Source: Trichoplax adhaerens (lineage: Eukaryota > Placozoa > Uniplacotomia > Trichoplacea > Trichoplacidae). Taken from it: a stretch of DNA of 64,000 nucleotides. The stretch spans positions 3,588,980 to 3,652,979 of the forward strand of contig NW_002060947.1 of NCBI RefSeq assembly GCF_000150275.1, in the 5' to 3' direction. A model generated the notes under the pieces. That model was given only the letters and a program-made list of their open reading frames with translations, was not told the origin of the DNA and searched no databases. The first letter of the stretch is position 1, and each line of letters opens with the position of its first letter. Below, one piece after another: positions 1 to 13,600 of this stretch. A program made the position numbers and the translations under genes.

Positions 1-3000
1 ATTGCTTTAAACTAAACTACAGCACTGTATTTATTTACAGTTGAATGCTAAACAAATAAATGTTCAGTCTTCTACAGCAGAATCGATCATTCTGCAATCG
101 CGGTCCGGTCGATATTGAGCTAATTTATTCTATAGCAAAAGATTCTGCTTGATTGACTCCCACCCTGCTACCTATAACGATGGATAGATCAGTTATTCGA
201 TAATGTGCGGTGCAATAGGAGTATAGTATTGCATTGCCTTTAGACACTTTGCCATATTGTTTTGAAGTACCTTACTGCTAGTGAAAAATTGTATGCGTAG
301 GTGCAGTAAGTTAAAAATTGGTGAAAGCGTAGCAGCAGGGACTTTCTTAAACCATCAATATACAGTACAGTACAGTACTGTACTGTACAGGAGGATAAAG
401 TGACCTCGATGCAAGTGTAGGTGTCGTGTAGTGTGATCAATGCTATTGCACTCGACATACTGTAATACAGTGCGACCACTGTCGTTAGCCTTTGTACTAC
501 TGTATATTGGCATAGGAGGGTATATCTACAGTAGTAGTCCATAAAGGGACTAGCCAGATCCCCCAAAATAGTAAATTGCAGCGGATGCTATCAATATTAT
601 CTGCACATGTGTTCATGTTCCTATTGCATTGATGTAGGCTATAAAAATCACTTTCTCAACGATGCCAATGCTTGTATATACAGATGACATCAATAACAAG
701 AAGAAAGGATCTTAACTCACCTCAAGTTGTGGATGTTACAGTAATCTTCAAACGCTCATCCAAACATGCAGACTTGCAAAATGTTAATCGCAATACTCGT
801 GCATTCGCTTCCAGACAGTTGCAAGTGTTGAGCTTTTAAATCATCCGACCTCAGTTGATATACGATAGTTGTTGATATATACGTGACAGATACAGTACTG
901 TGATGCACCGTGTTGTGACTTGTGACCCCTCGTGACCTCTGAATCTGATTCACGCAGCAGAGTTCATGTACACTGATACGAGACTCTGAACCACATAGAG
1001 TACGTTGCTACAATGCACAGTACAATGTGGTAATCTGTACTGTGCACTGTACACTGTACAGTTCTTTTATCAGTCCGCGCAGATGTCGACCAAAAGCTGC
1101 TGACGTGTGATTGATTGCTAGGCGAAGTACTGTACTGTACAGTACATTGTACAGTACATAGTCATTAACAGTACTGTACTGTACAGTGTACAGTACTGTA
1201 CGTACAGTATTAGAAAAGATACCGGTAATTTTTCGACTAGCCTATTAGGTTATACTGTACTGTACAGTCATATAATGAAACTACAGGAATTACTGTACAG
1301 TAAAGTAATTAATAATAACTATTGAACCACGGCAGGCTAAACGAATCAATCAACGAACGAACCAACCAACGCACGATCGACTGGAAAACGGAATCCCAGT
1401 GACTATCGCTGCTCAATCCTGGTTCAAGAACAAGATGTCAGGTATCTACTAGTAGAGCTTCATATAAAATCTCTCTCAGTCTCTCTGCTTTCCTTAAACC
1501 CTGCTAAAATAGACGCTGTGCAAATAGGGTACAACCCTAAAACCAATTTGTTAAGAATGTGAATGAATTGAAAAGGTTGTTTCCAAAATTATTCCTGGGA
1601 ATTAAATTTCCCTTTAATGCTCGCATAAGTACAGCACTGCTGTACTTATGAATGATGCAGTGATACGTGTATGTATATATACAGTATACACGTACGCGTA
1701 TATATCTATATAAAGTATAATTAGAATAATTATAATTAATGTAACATTAGTCGGAATAGCATAAACATCAATATAAACTATGACAAAATATGTGTATAAA
1801 GGCGATATTGAGTTCAATAAAGTTAAAGTATATTCTAGATAATAATTAGTAAGAATTAAATTGAGCTTGTATTATTATATGGGATGTTATGCTAATATCA
1901 TGGATTGTCAGATATGGTTTAAGACAAGTTCCGTCGAATTACTTCGTGTGATCAATCCCGATACGTATAGTATACATCGCATAAAACTATGGAGAGAAAT
2001 TCCATACTTATGACTAACAAATATCATTTTATGTAATGGAAGTGTGCCTATGTTGTGCTATATCCCTGCTACATCGTGTGTATGGACGAATGCAAGAGAA
2101 CATGCCTCTATTTTTTAGTTCCTGGCGCCATCACCAATAACACTTCCATTATGTCTACTCCATGCAAATTTCGATCGTTTCTTTGAAGGCTAAATGTTGA
2201 CATATACTCGTCCAACCTATTTGCTTTGCTACTCTATTAAATTTGAGTACAGGCGGTAGATGCTTTAAGGGGTATCATGCAATACTCTGGTTACTGATTC
2301 TTATCATTCCACCTATACCGTATTGGCCAAAGATATCTTATCTAAAGTATAATTTGAATATGCCATTGCAATTATTATTTTGACTCTACTGCAGACTACA
2401 GTCTGTGGATGAAAAACTGTGCTATGCAATGCTGTCAATTTGGAAACTGGTAGGGAACTTCATCGCCTTTATAAATCATTATACGTTTACTCTTATAAAG
2501 TTCCATTAATACAGGCATGGTGATAATCATCAGTAAAAAATATAGACAGCATAAAAGAAACAGCTTTTCCTTTTACTTCTATAACGCATATTATCATTAG
2601 ACTTGCCGTCAGCCAATAATCCTTACTTAAGTTCTAGTTTGTAATGTCTTCGTCACCAATCTTAATTTGTAACACTTAGGGAGACCGACAGTGCGAATTA
2701 CTATAGCTAGCTCATAAGAACATTCACGAATACCCTATCCTATTATATAATTATAGGCCAGGAACCGTTTGTTATAGCAACCATTTCAAAGGACGTGAAT
2801 ATGGAAGCAGAATCTCGATATTCAGCTATTTTATAAGAATCATTTCAATGCGTCTACGTAGAAATCAATTCGAGTACAAATGGAACAGAGACTACTATGA
2901 AAGCCCTAGCTAAGCTATAACAACAAAAACACCACGAAACCCATTTTCGTGATAGTCAGCTTACAGTGGCCATTCATAAAGAAAAACTCTTATATATACG

Positions 3001-3247
3001 GTTCACGATACGGTAGATAAACGAAAATACTATATCAAGTTCTAGAATTTATACTTTTATCTTGACTGCTCGTAGAATGCAATATATTCGAAAATGAGTT
3101 TCATTTTTTATGGATACGCATATTTATTTAGGCTTTAAAGCAACTATCCCATAATATCAAATCTAAACTATACTATAGCAACATGATTGTACTTGTAATT
3201 ACGAACTTCAATTGATAATAAGTCTTTAATCAATATTATTATTAATA
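1..3247. other. Gene-free 5' region with GTAC arrays
   Basis: I see no convincing exon in this 3.2 kb. The open frames here are short and partly produced by the GTAC-type repeats. Palindromic arrays lie at about 361-390, 1018-1065, 1126-1209 and 1252-1298. From about 1.3 kb to the SRA1-like start the DNA is AT-rich without an obvious repeat. It may hold the promoter of the SRA1-like gene or the end of a gene outside the window. Confidence 0.5.
1126..1209. repeat. GTACW pentamer array
   Basis: GTAC tetramers are separated mostly by a single A or T, giving a 5-bp period that reads almost the same on both strands. Short interruptions split the array in two. Smaller members of the family lie at 361-390 and about 1018-1065. 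The same family recurs at 10262-10490, 23316-23400, 28403-28450, 28728-28808, 41301-41338, 54534-54900 and 59544-59693. Confidence 0.85.
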
Positions 3248-4235
3248 ATGGTAACAGAACGAGGATGGAATGATCCGCCTGATTTTTTATTCCAAAATAA
3301 CAAACCTACAAGTGATGTACCACGACTATACCGCTTATATGGCAAAAGGCAAACGCCTTCGGGTGCGATTCCTGCCAATAACCGTAAGTTGAAATCGATA
3401 TAATCTTAAGTCAAAAATATTATGAATATATGGAATCACTTTTCGATACTTTTTTAAATTCTATATCTGACAGTCACCACAAATTTCTTAAACAAAGACA
3501 ATGGACCCCCAATTTCCGTAGCTCCTCCTATCGTTCATACAGATAAATCGAAAGAAAACAATCTCGCCGACGATACTAGTCATCAATCCTTGTCCTCAAC
3601 TACTAGTGTAAGCCTCACTGTTGATGAAATGACCGGATGCCTTAAAAATATGTTGGATAAATGTAAAGAATCGTTGGATGTAAGCGATTATGTTCTAATT
3701 CATGTCTTAAATAACTCAAATAACACACTGTATAACATTACCTAGTTATGCCAGTGCTATAGTTACAGTATACGAGTATATATACAAAGATTATAATTTG
3801 ATGCACCAGTGTGCTAGAATATTGTTTACAGCAATTGACTCACAGGTTGTATACCGCTTTAAAATTTTCATGTTGTCATTTGACGCGATACTTTTTATCA
3901 TTAGGTGGAGGCGATAGCTGATATTGAGAAAAGATTGCAGGAAATGGAGTCCAAATGGCGTTCAAATCTACTATCAAAATCTACCATTGATGCATTATCG
4001 ACAATTTATGATGGTGAGACTAAGAAATTCCGGCAATTTTCACTTTATGTCTAGCAGGATTATTTACTTTTATTGTAAAAGTAAATCTTTCTGATGCAAA
4101 AGTGCAGCTGCTCTTGTTAATAACTGTAATCATTCTAAATTTATAGCAATAAAGGATGGTAGCAATTATGAGAAAGCTAGCGAAGTCTGTACTGCTTTGG
4201 CTAAGAACAATGTTGAAGAAGTAATTTTTAATTAG
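3248..4235 (+). CDS. SRA1: SRA1-like protein (steroid receptor RNA activator protein family)
   Basis: Exons at 3248-3383, 3474-3679, 3905-4013 and 4147-4235 join in phase. The N-terminus carries the family hallmark ERGWNDPP near residue 4. A Ser/Pro-rich linker follows, then a helical segment (DEMTGCLKNMLDKCKESLD, then IADIEKRLQEMESKW) that fits the SRA1/Sec31 helical-bundle domain. In vertebrates the SRA1 locus makes both a regulatory RNA and this protein, which is linked to transcriptional coregulation. As read here the protein stops after NNVEEVIFN and lacks the last helix (the WMVGVKRLI region of relatives). Either a donor at 4221 (gtaatt) leads to an exon I could not find, or the protein is truly short. 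The gene is convergent with the Rab escort gene. Confidence 0.75.
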
Positions 4236-4875
4236 TAGTACTGTATTTAATATCAAACAATCGAGTCTATAAAATTATGTTCCTACAACTCGAAAATGAC
4301 CTCGCTTTGATTCTTTCAATAATAATTTTTTATCATGGAAAGGTTGGTCCTTGGATACCTGGAATACACCGACTGATACAACAACGTCTTTGAGTCTCAT
4401 CGCCTTTCTACTATGACTTTTATGTGGAACATTTATGAGACATATATATGTATTTTTCATACTAGGAGATTTCGTCATATAGTACAAAAGATATGACTGT
4501 TATACAATGTAATGCATCGAAGTGATATTATAAGCCATACGAGTGTTAAATCAAAAATAAGCAGGTTTTGAATTTCATCTAATATATAACATAATTACTT
4601 CACTGCTTCTGTTACCTCCCTTACTCGAAATAATGTTATATTATATTATTACCTCTAAAGACTCGATAGTTGTATTTCTTACAGTAGATATGACTTTACT
4701 GTAACTATGAAGTATGACTGTATACCTATGAACGACTTCAGCACCTTCTTTGCCATTGTATAAGACATTGATTTGGTCAGCCATTATAACATTTTATTAT
4801 ATCTATTATTGCAACCTGAAAGCTAACACCATATCTATCATTAATACAGTAGAAAACTAGTTCCATGTATTGTGT
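4236..4875. other. Convergent intergenic region, SRA1-like / Rab escort
   Basis: This is the 3'-3' gap between two genes. It has no GTAC array. A 70-codon frame on the minus strand (4275-4487) has no supporting splice sites or recognisable family. A missing last exon of the SRA1-like gene could lie here, but I found none with the expected Trp-Met motif. Confidence 0.5.
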
Positions 4876-7800
4876 TCACATTTCATTAGGTTTCAGTGAT
4901 GAAGTTGTACTCGTATTTTCATCCTCATTATCTTCCATTCGGATTTCTTCGTTTTCTTCGCAGCCGGAAAATCCAGCATTCTCTCCAGTTTCTTTACCAT
5001 TCTTTTGCGGAGAAGTATCATCGATAATGATATCTTCAGGATCAGGAGGAGAAGGAATAAACTCTTCATTAGGACAAATGTTATGGTACATATTTTCTGC
5101 CTAAATAAGCATAGTAAATACACGAATGGTGTCAAAAAATAACTTTTGCAGAACAACGTCATTTAAAACTAGTCTGCTATAACACCTAGATTCATAGACC
5201 AGCTAAAGTATATTAGACGTAATATATGATTACTCAAGAACTAATCACCAATCAAATCAATCACTAAAGTGATTGATCTTGAGAGTATTAGATAACACAA
5301 GACATGTACCTTTGCTACGATAGATTTAAAACTCATTTCGCTATCTATTGGATCTACGGTTAAAATGTTTGATGGCAGTCTCTCCTTCACATTGTAACCA
5401 ATTTGATTAAAATAAGTACACCATAAGACTTTTGGCTTTTTGTTACCATCTTTACCTAATAAGATTAACAAATTTGTTACCAAAGCTGCTAAAACACTCA
5501 ATATATTTAAATATAGTATTCCACCAACAGCGATTCTAACTAATTAGCAATACATATTATGTCTAGTTTTACATTCTAATGCTTAGTATTGTGTGGAAAT
5601 TTTCCATACCAACTTTAAATTTAATAAGTCAGTAAAAGTATTACGCACCACTTTTGTTTCATTATGTATATGAAGAGTTACCTGAATTTTCTTCAAAATT
5701 AAATAAAGAGTCGGTAACTTCTTGTAGATCATCTTTAGCATTCGATTTCATTAAGCAGGTTAGGTGCACGATATCTATAGATTGAATATAAATTTTAAGC
5801 TGTAAGATATCGAATAAGGTAGCAAGTTACTACTAGCAACAGATTAATGACCATGTTGATTTCCTTTCACTCGAGTTGCCTGCTGATTCTTATGACAGTA
5901 ATAATAATTACAATATATTATATAATCAAGTGTACTTCAATATACATTGTAAACTTACACAATCCCTCAGGACATGCCATAGAGCCAGCAGAAATTTCTA
6001 GTCCACGTATTAAATAACTAAGATCACTGGAAGGTAGGGAGAATAAAATCACCTAAGTAAATGAAAAATAGATAAGTTACATTTTTCTTATCGTAATACT
6101 TATATAGTGAAGGCTCAATTAATTATCTTATACCAATTTATATTTCGAAGTTACAGTCATGCCTACCTCATCTGTTTCAGTAGGGTAAATTGATTTGTTG
6201 GTAATAAATATAGCTCGAGATATTGATTTTTCTTTATCGGGTTCATCAGATAAAAGGGCAGACGGTAAATAACTACTGTCAATGATGACATTACTGCAAA
6301 AGAGTACAACTATATTAGTGCGCATAATTACATAAGTAAAGCTATTAAACTTAATGAATTTGCACCAGATCTCCTTACATTACCTGCAGGATATTTTCTG
6401 CCCTTCATCAGTAATAATTCCTGTACATCTGTATTCGTACATACATTAAATTATCAATGGTGGATGCTTTAATTTATAATTAGTCAACACTTATCTCTAC
6501 TTTCTTTACGGCATACCTATTCGAAGTCTCATCAATAATTAACGAAGGTACTGTCATCCGTAAGCAATAGATGCCACCAAAGACAGCGCAAAGTCTATGC
6601 ATTTTGATCGATTTACATAGGGATTAATAACGGTGTATACACACGTAAACACTGTCGATAGCCTGATGTTAGTACGGAGATTATTTTACGACACCATCTT
6701 ACCGACAGAAAGCTTGCGGCAACTCTGCAACCCCATATAATGGCCACAGAAAAGGGGTTTCTCCAAATCGGCCGAGAGACTGCAAAAAACATTGTGCAGC
6801 AGCTAATCCCTAAGTAAAAATTAGTTATTATTGAATTTAGACCAAAGTACTATAGCAACATTTCCCATAACCATATAAGAACAATATGACAAAATTATAC
6901 AGTGTAGTGTTCTGATATAAAACTAAACACAATAAGTATCAGACACAATTTCTATAATTATTTGCTGAATTTGGTAGCAGTAATCGTATAAATTTGCCAT
7001 CGTGTAAAGTGAAACAATACTAAGATGAATCAATTCAATTTCATTCGGCCTCAAATACCTCAATAGTTGTAACGTTTTTTTCCACCATTGCTATACAATG
7101 AATAATAAAATGTTGTAAATCCTCACTGAGACGCCAAGACTTGAGATAATCAGAAAAAGGTCGCTGTTCATATTCTGTTTAAAATCAGAAATCATTAATA
7201 TAGCCACTACAATATAATAATACTTTGTCAGTTATACGATTTACGAGATTAATCGACGATATTCAATAATGTAAGTGTGGATATCAATAAGTATTCTCTA
7301 GGCTGAATTACGAGATATCATTGATGTAATTAATTTTTAAGACCTTTAAATTTATCTTCGTGCTTTTCATACTCTATGCAAAAGCTCAAAAATTTCATCA
7401 GCATTCTTTTTTCTAACATTGACATTAAATTGGTGGAAAAGACTTCAGATCTCGAACAAGGTACCTAGAACGTGAAGTACGCCTTAAAGGTTTATCATTT
7501 ACGGAAAACGTATAGGCTATTAGATGATTTCAATTTCGATCAAAAAAAGTAGAGGCTAATATCGAATTTTTAATACCTGGACGAGTCGATTGCCTCTATA
7601 AGTTAAAATTTTTGTTACACATTTGAATTCGACATAGCGAGCAACTTTGGACTTAATTAATAATTCCACAAGAGGTCCCCGGCACAACAATAACTTAACG
7701 AAGAAATAAAATGAATAAATATACAATTAAAGAGAGCATACAGTGTGAACAAAATTACTAGACTAATTATATAGGATATTTCAAGCGAGAAATCCATCAA

Positions 7801-10183
7801 GAAATAATCATATGAAAAACCTTCGGCAATAAATCTATACTAAAGCGCCTCCATAGATCTTTTAAATCTTGATACGTAAATTCTTTTGCTGTCCTATCTC
7901 TAATTGCTTGGTTTGAACCGACTTGATCAGCTACGCCAGAGGACGGAGCTTGTAATTGGGGTGATTTAGAATTTTCACTCTTATCTGCGTCATGTTGATT
8001 TGGTGTCTTTTCAACATCTTCTACGATACAAAAGGAATAATAAATTATGTATATTAATCTATACTAAGGGGTATCTATAGTTCTTTTAAATATTTGATAA
8101 GCAAATTCTTTGACCGTTTATGTCTAATTGCTCGACTCTGAATCGACTTGAGCTGCTGTACCTGAAGATGGATCTTGGGATTGCGGCGATTCAGAACTTT
8201 CATCGTTATCAGCATCACGTTGACTTTGGGCCATTTCAATTTCTTCTATATTATATATTTCATCACCGTCAGTACTCCTATCATCTTTCATTATCTCTGG
8301 AGCTTTATCACAGTAGCATTCCACTTCAAGATTTAATGTAGTTAATACATCATTGGATAATAGTAGGCGTTTCTGATTTGTATCGGTATCCTGAATATAT
8401 GGCGGTAGCTTTTCACCAGACTTTAAATTCTATCAATGTGATTATAACGTATCGAATTTTATTTCGATAATACTATAAGAAGTATTTGATATCGAATTCT
8501 TGTACTATAGCTACTAGGTTATACCCTTGCTTTTTCAATCCATGCTAACAACTTATCAAACGTAAATGCAGCCCACTGTCCGCCATAGTAATCGTTCCTA
8601 ATCGTGAAATAAATAATTAATATAGTATGTTGGCTGTTTCTGAAAGATGTAAACGCCTACATAGGTGATTCTAACAAGATAATTTTAAAAGTAAAAGAGT
8701 AAGGAAGTTACTTCGTGCAGTTGTATGCACGGGATAATACAGTATAAGTAATATATTCTGGCAGTGTTTATGAATCATTAAAATATATCTTACACCTAAT
8801 TATTTAAGTCATTGTAAGTATTGGCTATAGTAGTGCTTAAAGAACTAGTTATATTCAGCCTCTAGTCATTCAATTTCCGAATTATTTTATATTATATTAG
8901 TGACTGTTTTTGCTATGCCTATGAGCACGCTCATATACTGTACAAGCAAAATTTTAACAGAAGATAATACTTTGATGAGATCTATGAGTATTAGTATCGA
9001 ATTTTGAATGCAGTACAAATCGCCAAAACTTGTTTCGTTGGGTAAAAACATAAATACACAAATCTCTAACTTTCGATGCATACGTAGTTAATTGCACAGT
9101 TGTACAATGGTATAAAAAGAATAATACATATCTAAAATAATAATTATTATATATTAATTACAGCTGTTATCTATGTGAGTATTTCTTAATCAATTTGCGA
9201 ATATTAAGCATCTTTATACAATCATTATGTTTATTATTAAAGTATAATAATAATTATTATAGAGTCTTACTTATCGACATGAAGTACTTTTTTACCAATT
9301 CGGGTTAAAGCTGCAGCAGTAATTGCTTCGCTTAATCCTAGTTAATAACCAAATATAGAATTAGTATTGAAAGGTCTTACCTTCAAGGTTAGAATATGGT
9401 ATTACAAACATGTAGCTCAGATTGATCACCAAAACTTATTTGCACATTCAAATGATTTCAAGATGCAAACACGACGATGATTTGTGTAGATTATCATCCG
9501 TGAATGTGTTTAGTACGGTACAGGAAGTCAGCTTACCTACGGATAAATTCGATTTACAATGAATAGCGATTACTATCACCTAAATTTCGAACTACAGTGT
9601 AAGGTTGGGTGATACTATTAATCCATGATTGGCCGCTGCATTATAATTGTATGAATATATCATGCAATTATTAATCTACTGTTGCTCCATAGAATGAGTT
9701 ATCCGTATTACAGGTATACTGTACTGGTATAGTAGTAAGAAAACCTATTTGGTCAATCAATCAATCGATCAATTGGATATTTTATCAAAATTGAGAAGTG
9801 ACATGCTGTAAATTCTTTTCTATACTGTTTGCTGTCTCAATCCCCATGGACTAGTACGTTTACTGTAGGTAGAACACATTCACCGCGAACGATTGTAGAT
9901 GATTAACATCATAAGCTTCCTAGGGTTATCGATTGTTATGATTAATGTTATTGTAGTATTATTTATTATATGGGTTCTCTCTTCTTTAGTGATTCTTGAC
10001 GCCATGAATGAAATACGAAAGGTCAACTAGTTGGATATCATATCGTTCCGTATAAAATATATAGTTTGGCTTTATCATTTCAAGAAATCAATCAGTTCAA
10101 TACTGAATATCTAGGCTAAAAATGTTACTTTTACCTGTGCCTATAACGATTACGTCAAATTCGGTAGGTAGATCATCGGCCAT
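4876..10183 (-). CDS. CHM: Rab escort protein (REP, component A of Rab geranylgeranyl transferase)
   Basis: REP presents new Rab GTPases to geranylgeranyl transferase and delivers them to membranes. Sixteen exons join in phase to about 641 residues, close to the vertebrate length: 10183-10135, 9337-9271, 8597-8525, 8429-8162, 8020-7821, 7693-7577, 7464-7344, 7174-7059, 6809-6703, 6594-6517, 6428-6384, 6293-6167, 6052-5959, 5774-5682, 5455-5310 and 5100-4876. Diagnostic blocks are the N-terminal FAD-like fold motif [21 protein letters not shown], the EKRMLMKFL block, [38 protein letters not shown] and the C-terminal [20 protein letters not shown]. An acidic Ser/Gln-rich insert (about residues 120-190) comes from two tandem copies of one exon. 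The gene is divergent from NUP98 across an array-filled promoter. The identification is firm, and the symbol is used for the CHM/CHML family. Confidence 0.93.
7831..8246 (-). repeat. Tandem duplication of a Rab escort exon, second part decayed
   Basis: Two related blocks, 7831-8021 and 8055-8246, are offset by about 224 bp and align along their length. The upstream copy (higher coordinates) is used only to a donor at 8162. The rest (about 8055-8161) is frameshifted by one base relative to the intact copy and reaches a stop, so it now lies in an intron. The other copy is a full exon (8020-7821). The protein therefore keeps two related Ser/Gln/Asp-rich segments. Confidence 0.85.
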
Positions 10184-10693
10184 TGTGTCTGCTACTCGCA
10201 ATGGTACGAATGAAATGATGTCACAACTGCGGTTGTGCTCACCACTTGATTTCATAGGAATACTATACAGTCCAGTACACACAGTGTACAGTGTACAATG
10301 CACGGTACATTCTACGGTACATGTACTGGATATGTACTGTACAGTATGATACCGTACAGTGTACAGTGTACAGTACAGCACAACAGATCTCTGCAAACGA
10401 TGTTGAAATGTACTGTAAGCAAAGGACTGTACTACAGTAGTACTGTACTGTACTGTACTGTACAGTCCTACTGCGAGTACCGTACTGCGCGAAGTTAGGG
10501 CCAAAACGCTGAAATCAGACTGCCTACTAAGCATTTCAAATAACTTTCCTGCTGGCACATTGGTGCACTGGCGGCAAAATGAAGCTGTAAAATTGAAGTC
10601 CTTGTGCTGTGATAACGAAAAACTGTGTGATTTAACAGTTGACTTGGTTTGAAAAAGCCGTTGGAAAAGAATTCTAAAATCTTATTAACAGCT
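10184..10693. promoter_or_regulatory. Divergent promoter region of Rab escort and NUP98-96 genes
   Basis: The 510 bp between the two start codons must contain both promoters and 5' UTRs unless untranslated exons lie further away. A long GTACW/GTGTAC array fills 10262-10490. Its edge is 79 bp from the Rab escort ATG and about 200 bp from the NUP98 ATG. I see no clear TATA box. The long open frames here are by-products of the repeat. Confidence 0.6.
10262..10490. repeat. GTACW palindromic array in divergent promoter
   Basis: Dense GTAC tetramers in several sub-blocks, including a pure 5-bp-period run at about 10438-10466. The mixed GTACA/GTACT units make the region nearly self-complementary, so it could extrude hairpins or bind a dimeric factor. 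Confidence 0.85.
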
Positions 10694-13600
10694 ATGTTCG
10701 GATCAACAAATGCAAGTACTCCCTTTGGCGGTAATCAAAGCGGATTTACTGCTACCTCTGGTAAATAACTATACTACATATCGTTCACTTCTAGTTTAGA
10801 AGCTATTGTATGTGTACCGATGTACTGTATTGGAGTATGATACACTGTACTATATTTGCGTTGGAGCGAAATTCGCTGTCAAATTCTTGAATAACTTTTG
10901 CCGAAAACGATAAATTACCAATAAAAATCCACTTGATAATTAATATAGGATCAGTGACCAACTCAAAGTATGATTTGTATACAATATTAACTCATAATAG
11001 CTGTCTTCTAGTTGATTTTCATACCAATCATAATGTACACTAGTAAACTGACTTCAGTGACTGAGAGATCCATGACCCAAGCATTCTCGCGTTAACCGAA
11101 CTCAATCCCACAAGTAAAGATAAAATCAACATTCTGCTTGAAAATGACAATATAATTGAGCATTGATCGATATATCATTATGATTTTGAAGTGCAGCTGA
11201 CTTAAAAGTCCTCAATTTTTGTAAGACAGCTATCGATTCATCCATCATACACTACCGTAAACCGTCAGGTAAAGTGAATATGCGCAGCTACTTATTAATT
11301 TGAAAATGACTTACCGGCTGATGCAAATTGTGGCTACAGCTGTTTTTCACTTGCTGATACTGTTATACTCTATAGTACTCGGCTTTCAATAGACAAAAAA
11401 TACGTAGAACAATCTATAAAGTGTACGGATGCCATTCCTAGTCCTTTTCTCATTCTCTTGATGATGAAATAGATCAATATCCTATATAAGTCTACACCTG
11501 AACTAAAAATAATCATGTTATTCTTGCTTTTTATAGGTGGTCTATTTGGTCAGTCAAGTACTAATACATTTGGTGCGTAACTAAGACATCACCTACTAGT
11601 CGGATAAAATTAATTGCCCTACAATAGTGAAAAACCTACTGAGTAAGAGGTTGCAAACGGTCTTAGCAGTTGCACTGATATCAACCTGATTTCATCTAAT
11701 ATTGATTATAAAATAATGAACTGAAGCGCGTACTACTGTAGTATTTGGCGATAATCAACAGTAACTTCATGCTGGAAAAATTTGACCCAGTTTCTTACCA
11801 TTCCTTAAAACTGAGCGTCATATTTACGACTTAGCGCACTACAAAAGTGATAATGCCATCTATTACATTTCACCTTTTATCGGAGTAGTACAAAGGGAAG
11901 GGATACTAGCATCGAGTTTACATCTGTGAACGCTTCTCCCAATCGGCTCCTTTTTGTCCGAATAATGGACCATACCAGATTTGATTTACTCAAATAAGAT
12001 TTACTAAGCAATTAAGCTGTAGTAACTGTTACATCTACTATTTGGTATGCCTGATTACTTTCTAAATTAAATTATGATCTTGGATATTAAATGTAATATA
12101 CACAAGTTACTATTCAATAATCTCGTCAGACTAGATCAGATAGTATACATACAGTATAGACGCGTATACATTATATATATGTACTTTTCAGCTATAATAG
12201 TTAATCTTGGTATACACAGTATTGTATGATGGTTAAGCTATTAGGATTATTAAATAACTACTACCGTAATAGTCTAGAAGATAGTTATTGCTTTACAGTT
12301 AATCAGAATAACAGTCTTTTAAATGGTATTATCTAGCTTAAAATCTCCTCGAGGATGAGGACAATGATGGTATAGCACAACTTTTATTCTGTTATTTCCG
12401 TATGGTAAATAATTAAGTTTCAGATCATCACTGTATATTCTGTGATTGGAAGTTTGGAATACTAGATTTTAGCTTCATAGTTAAATAAATTCCATCAGTC
12501 TAAAAGGTCTGAATGATTGTTTTCAAGAATACAAATGATTGGAGTTCAGATTACTGTATACGGTAGCAGGCTTACCAACAGTGTAGTGTATAGCAGGTTG
12601 CAAGCCTCGGACCTGACGGTGTAATGTGTGCAAATTACCTATTTAAGGCACAGCTGGGCGTGTGAGTTCGGCATTTTGGTTCAATACAATCATTAAATTA
12701 AGGTCGATCCTGACCAACTATACAGTACACTTCTTACTGCTATGGAAGTGTTATTGAAAATACTGTACTGCGAAAGCTAGTAGCTGTTGCTTATTTCATA
12801 TTGACTGGATTACTTAAGATTTATGCCTTGATTTGAACAGGCTCTGGTAGCACTGGTTTTGGTACTTCTACAACAAGTGGCTTTGGCAATACTGGTGGTG
12901 GATTTGGCACACAATCGAAGTCGTTGTTTGGTAATACGGCTACTACGAGTGCAAGTGGAGGACTGTTTGGTACATCTGGTAATCAAGTAAATCCTAGTAC
13001 CAGTTTCGGTGGTAGTGGATTTGGTGGATTTGGTAACATGACGAATACTAGCAACTCCGGTAGCAATTTCTTCTCAAATACTAATACAAATACATCACAA
13101 TCTAGCAATTTATTTGGAAACAATACGAATAATACATTTGGAGGTTAGAAATTGCAATTATGTCAACTTTATGATAAACGACCTATGGCTTTAATGAGAT
13201 ATCGTTGCTTTTATGGACGCAATATCAGCAATATATTTAAATCTGCTAAAGTAATTATGTTGCATTAATAGTATTCATTATCCACTGGCTGAATTGACAT
13301 GATAATTCTATTAAATCTAGATACATCATTACTATAATTACAAATCATTGTCCGATCTAAAAATCTCGATGGAGCCACGAATAAGGCGCATTTGCTTTAA
13401 TTTGATGTTTCGCACCTTGCTATGTAATCATCTGTACACGCAAAATACCCTATTAGCATCTTTCCTAAAGTACAATAAACGCGTATATCTGGAGTTACAG
13501 ACTTACAGTGATCACTCGCAATGGGTGATGTAGTCAATTTTGAGCGTTTAAGAATAAATAATGGATGGTTTGTCATGACGTCATTGCCACCCATATAGCT

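Noticed and set aside
360-1300. CRISPR-like or telomere-like array
   Set aside because: The repeats are 5-bp palindromic units without spacers in a eukaryotic setting, so neither type fits.
4275-4487. 70-codon minus-strand frame between the SRA1-like and Rab escort genes
   Set aside because: It has a protein-like composition but no splice context, family or promoter, and it lies past the Rab escort stop codon.
8124-8324. Independent 66-codon gene ending at 8124
   Set aside because: It is the first copy of the duplicated Rab escort exon read through its donor into the decayed half, where a frameshift gives a stop.
10097-10558. Long minus-strand frame (153 codons) over the divergent promoter
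   Set aside because: Its central part is a Cys/Thr/Val/Tyr-rich translation of the GTACW array. Only the last part, from the ATG at 10183, is real: it is exon 1 of the Rab escort gene.
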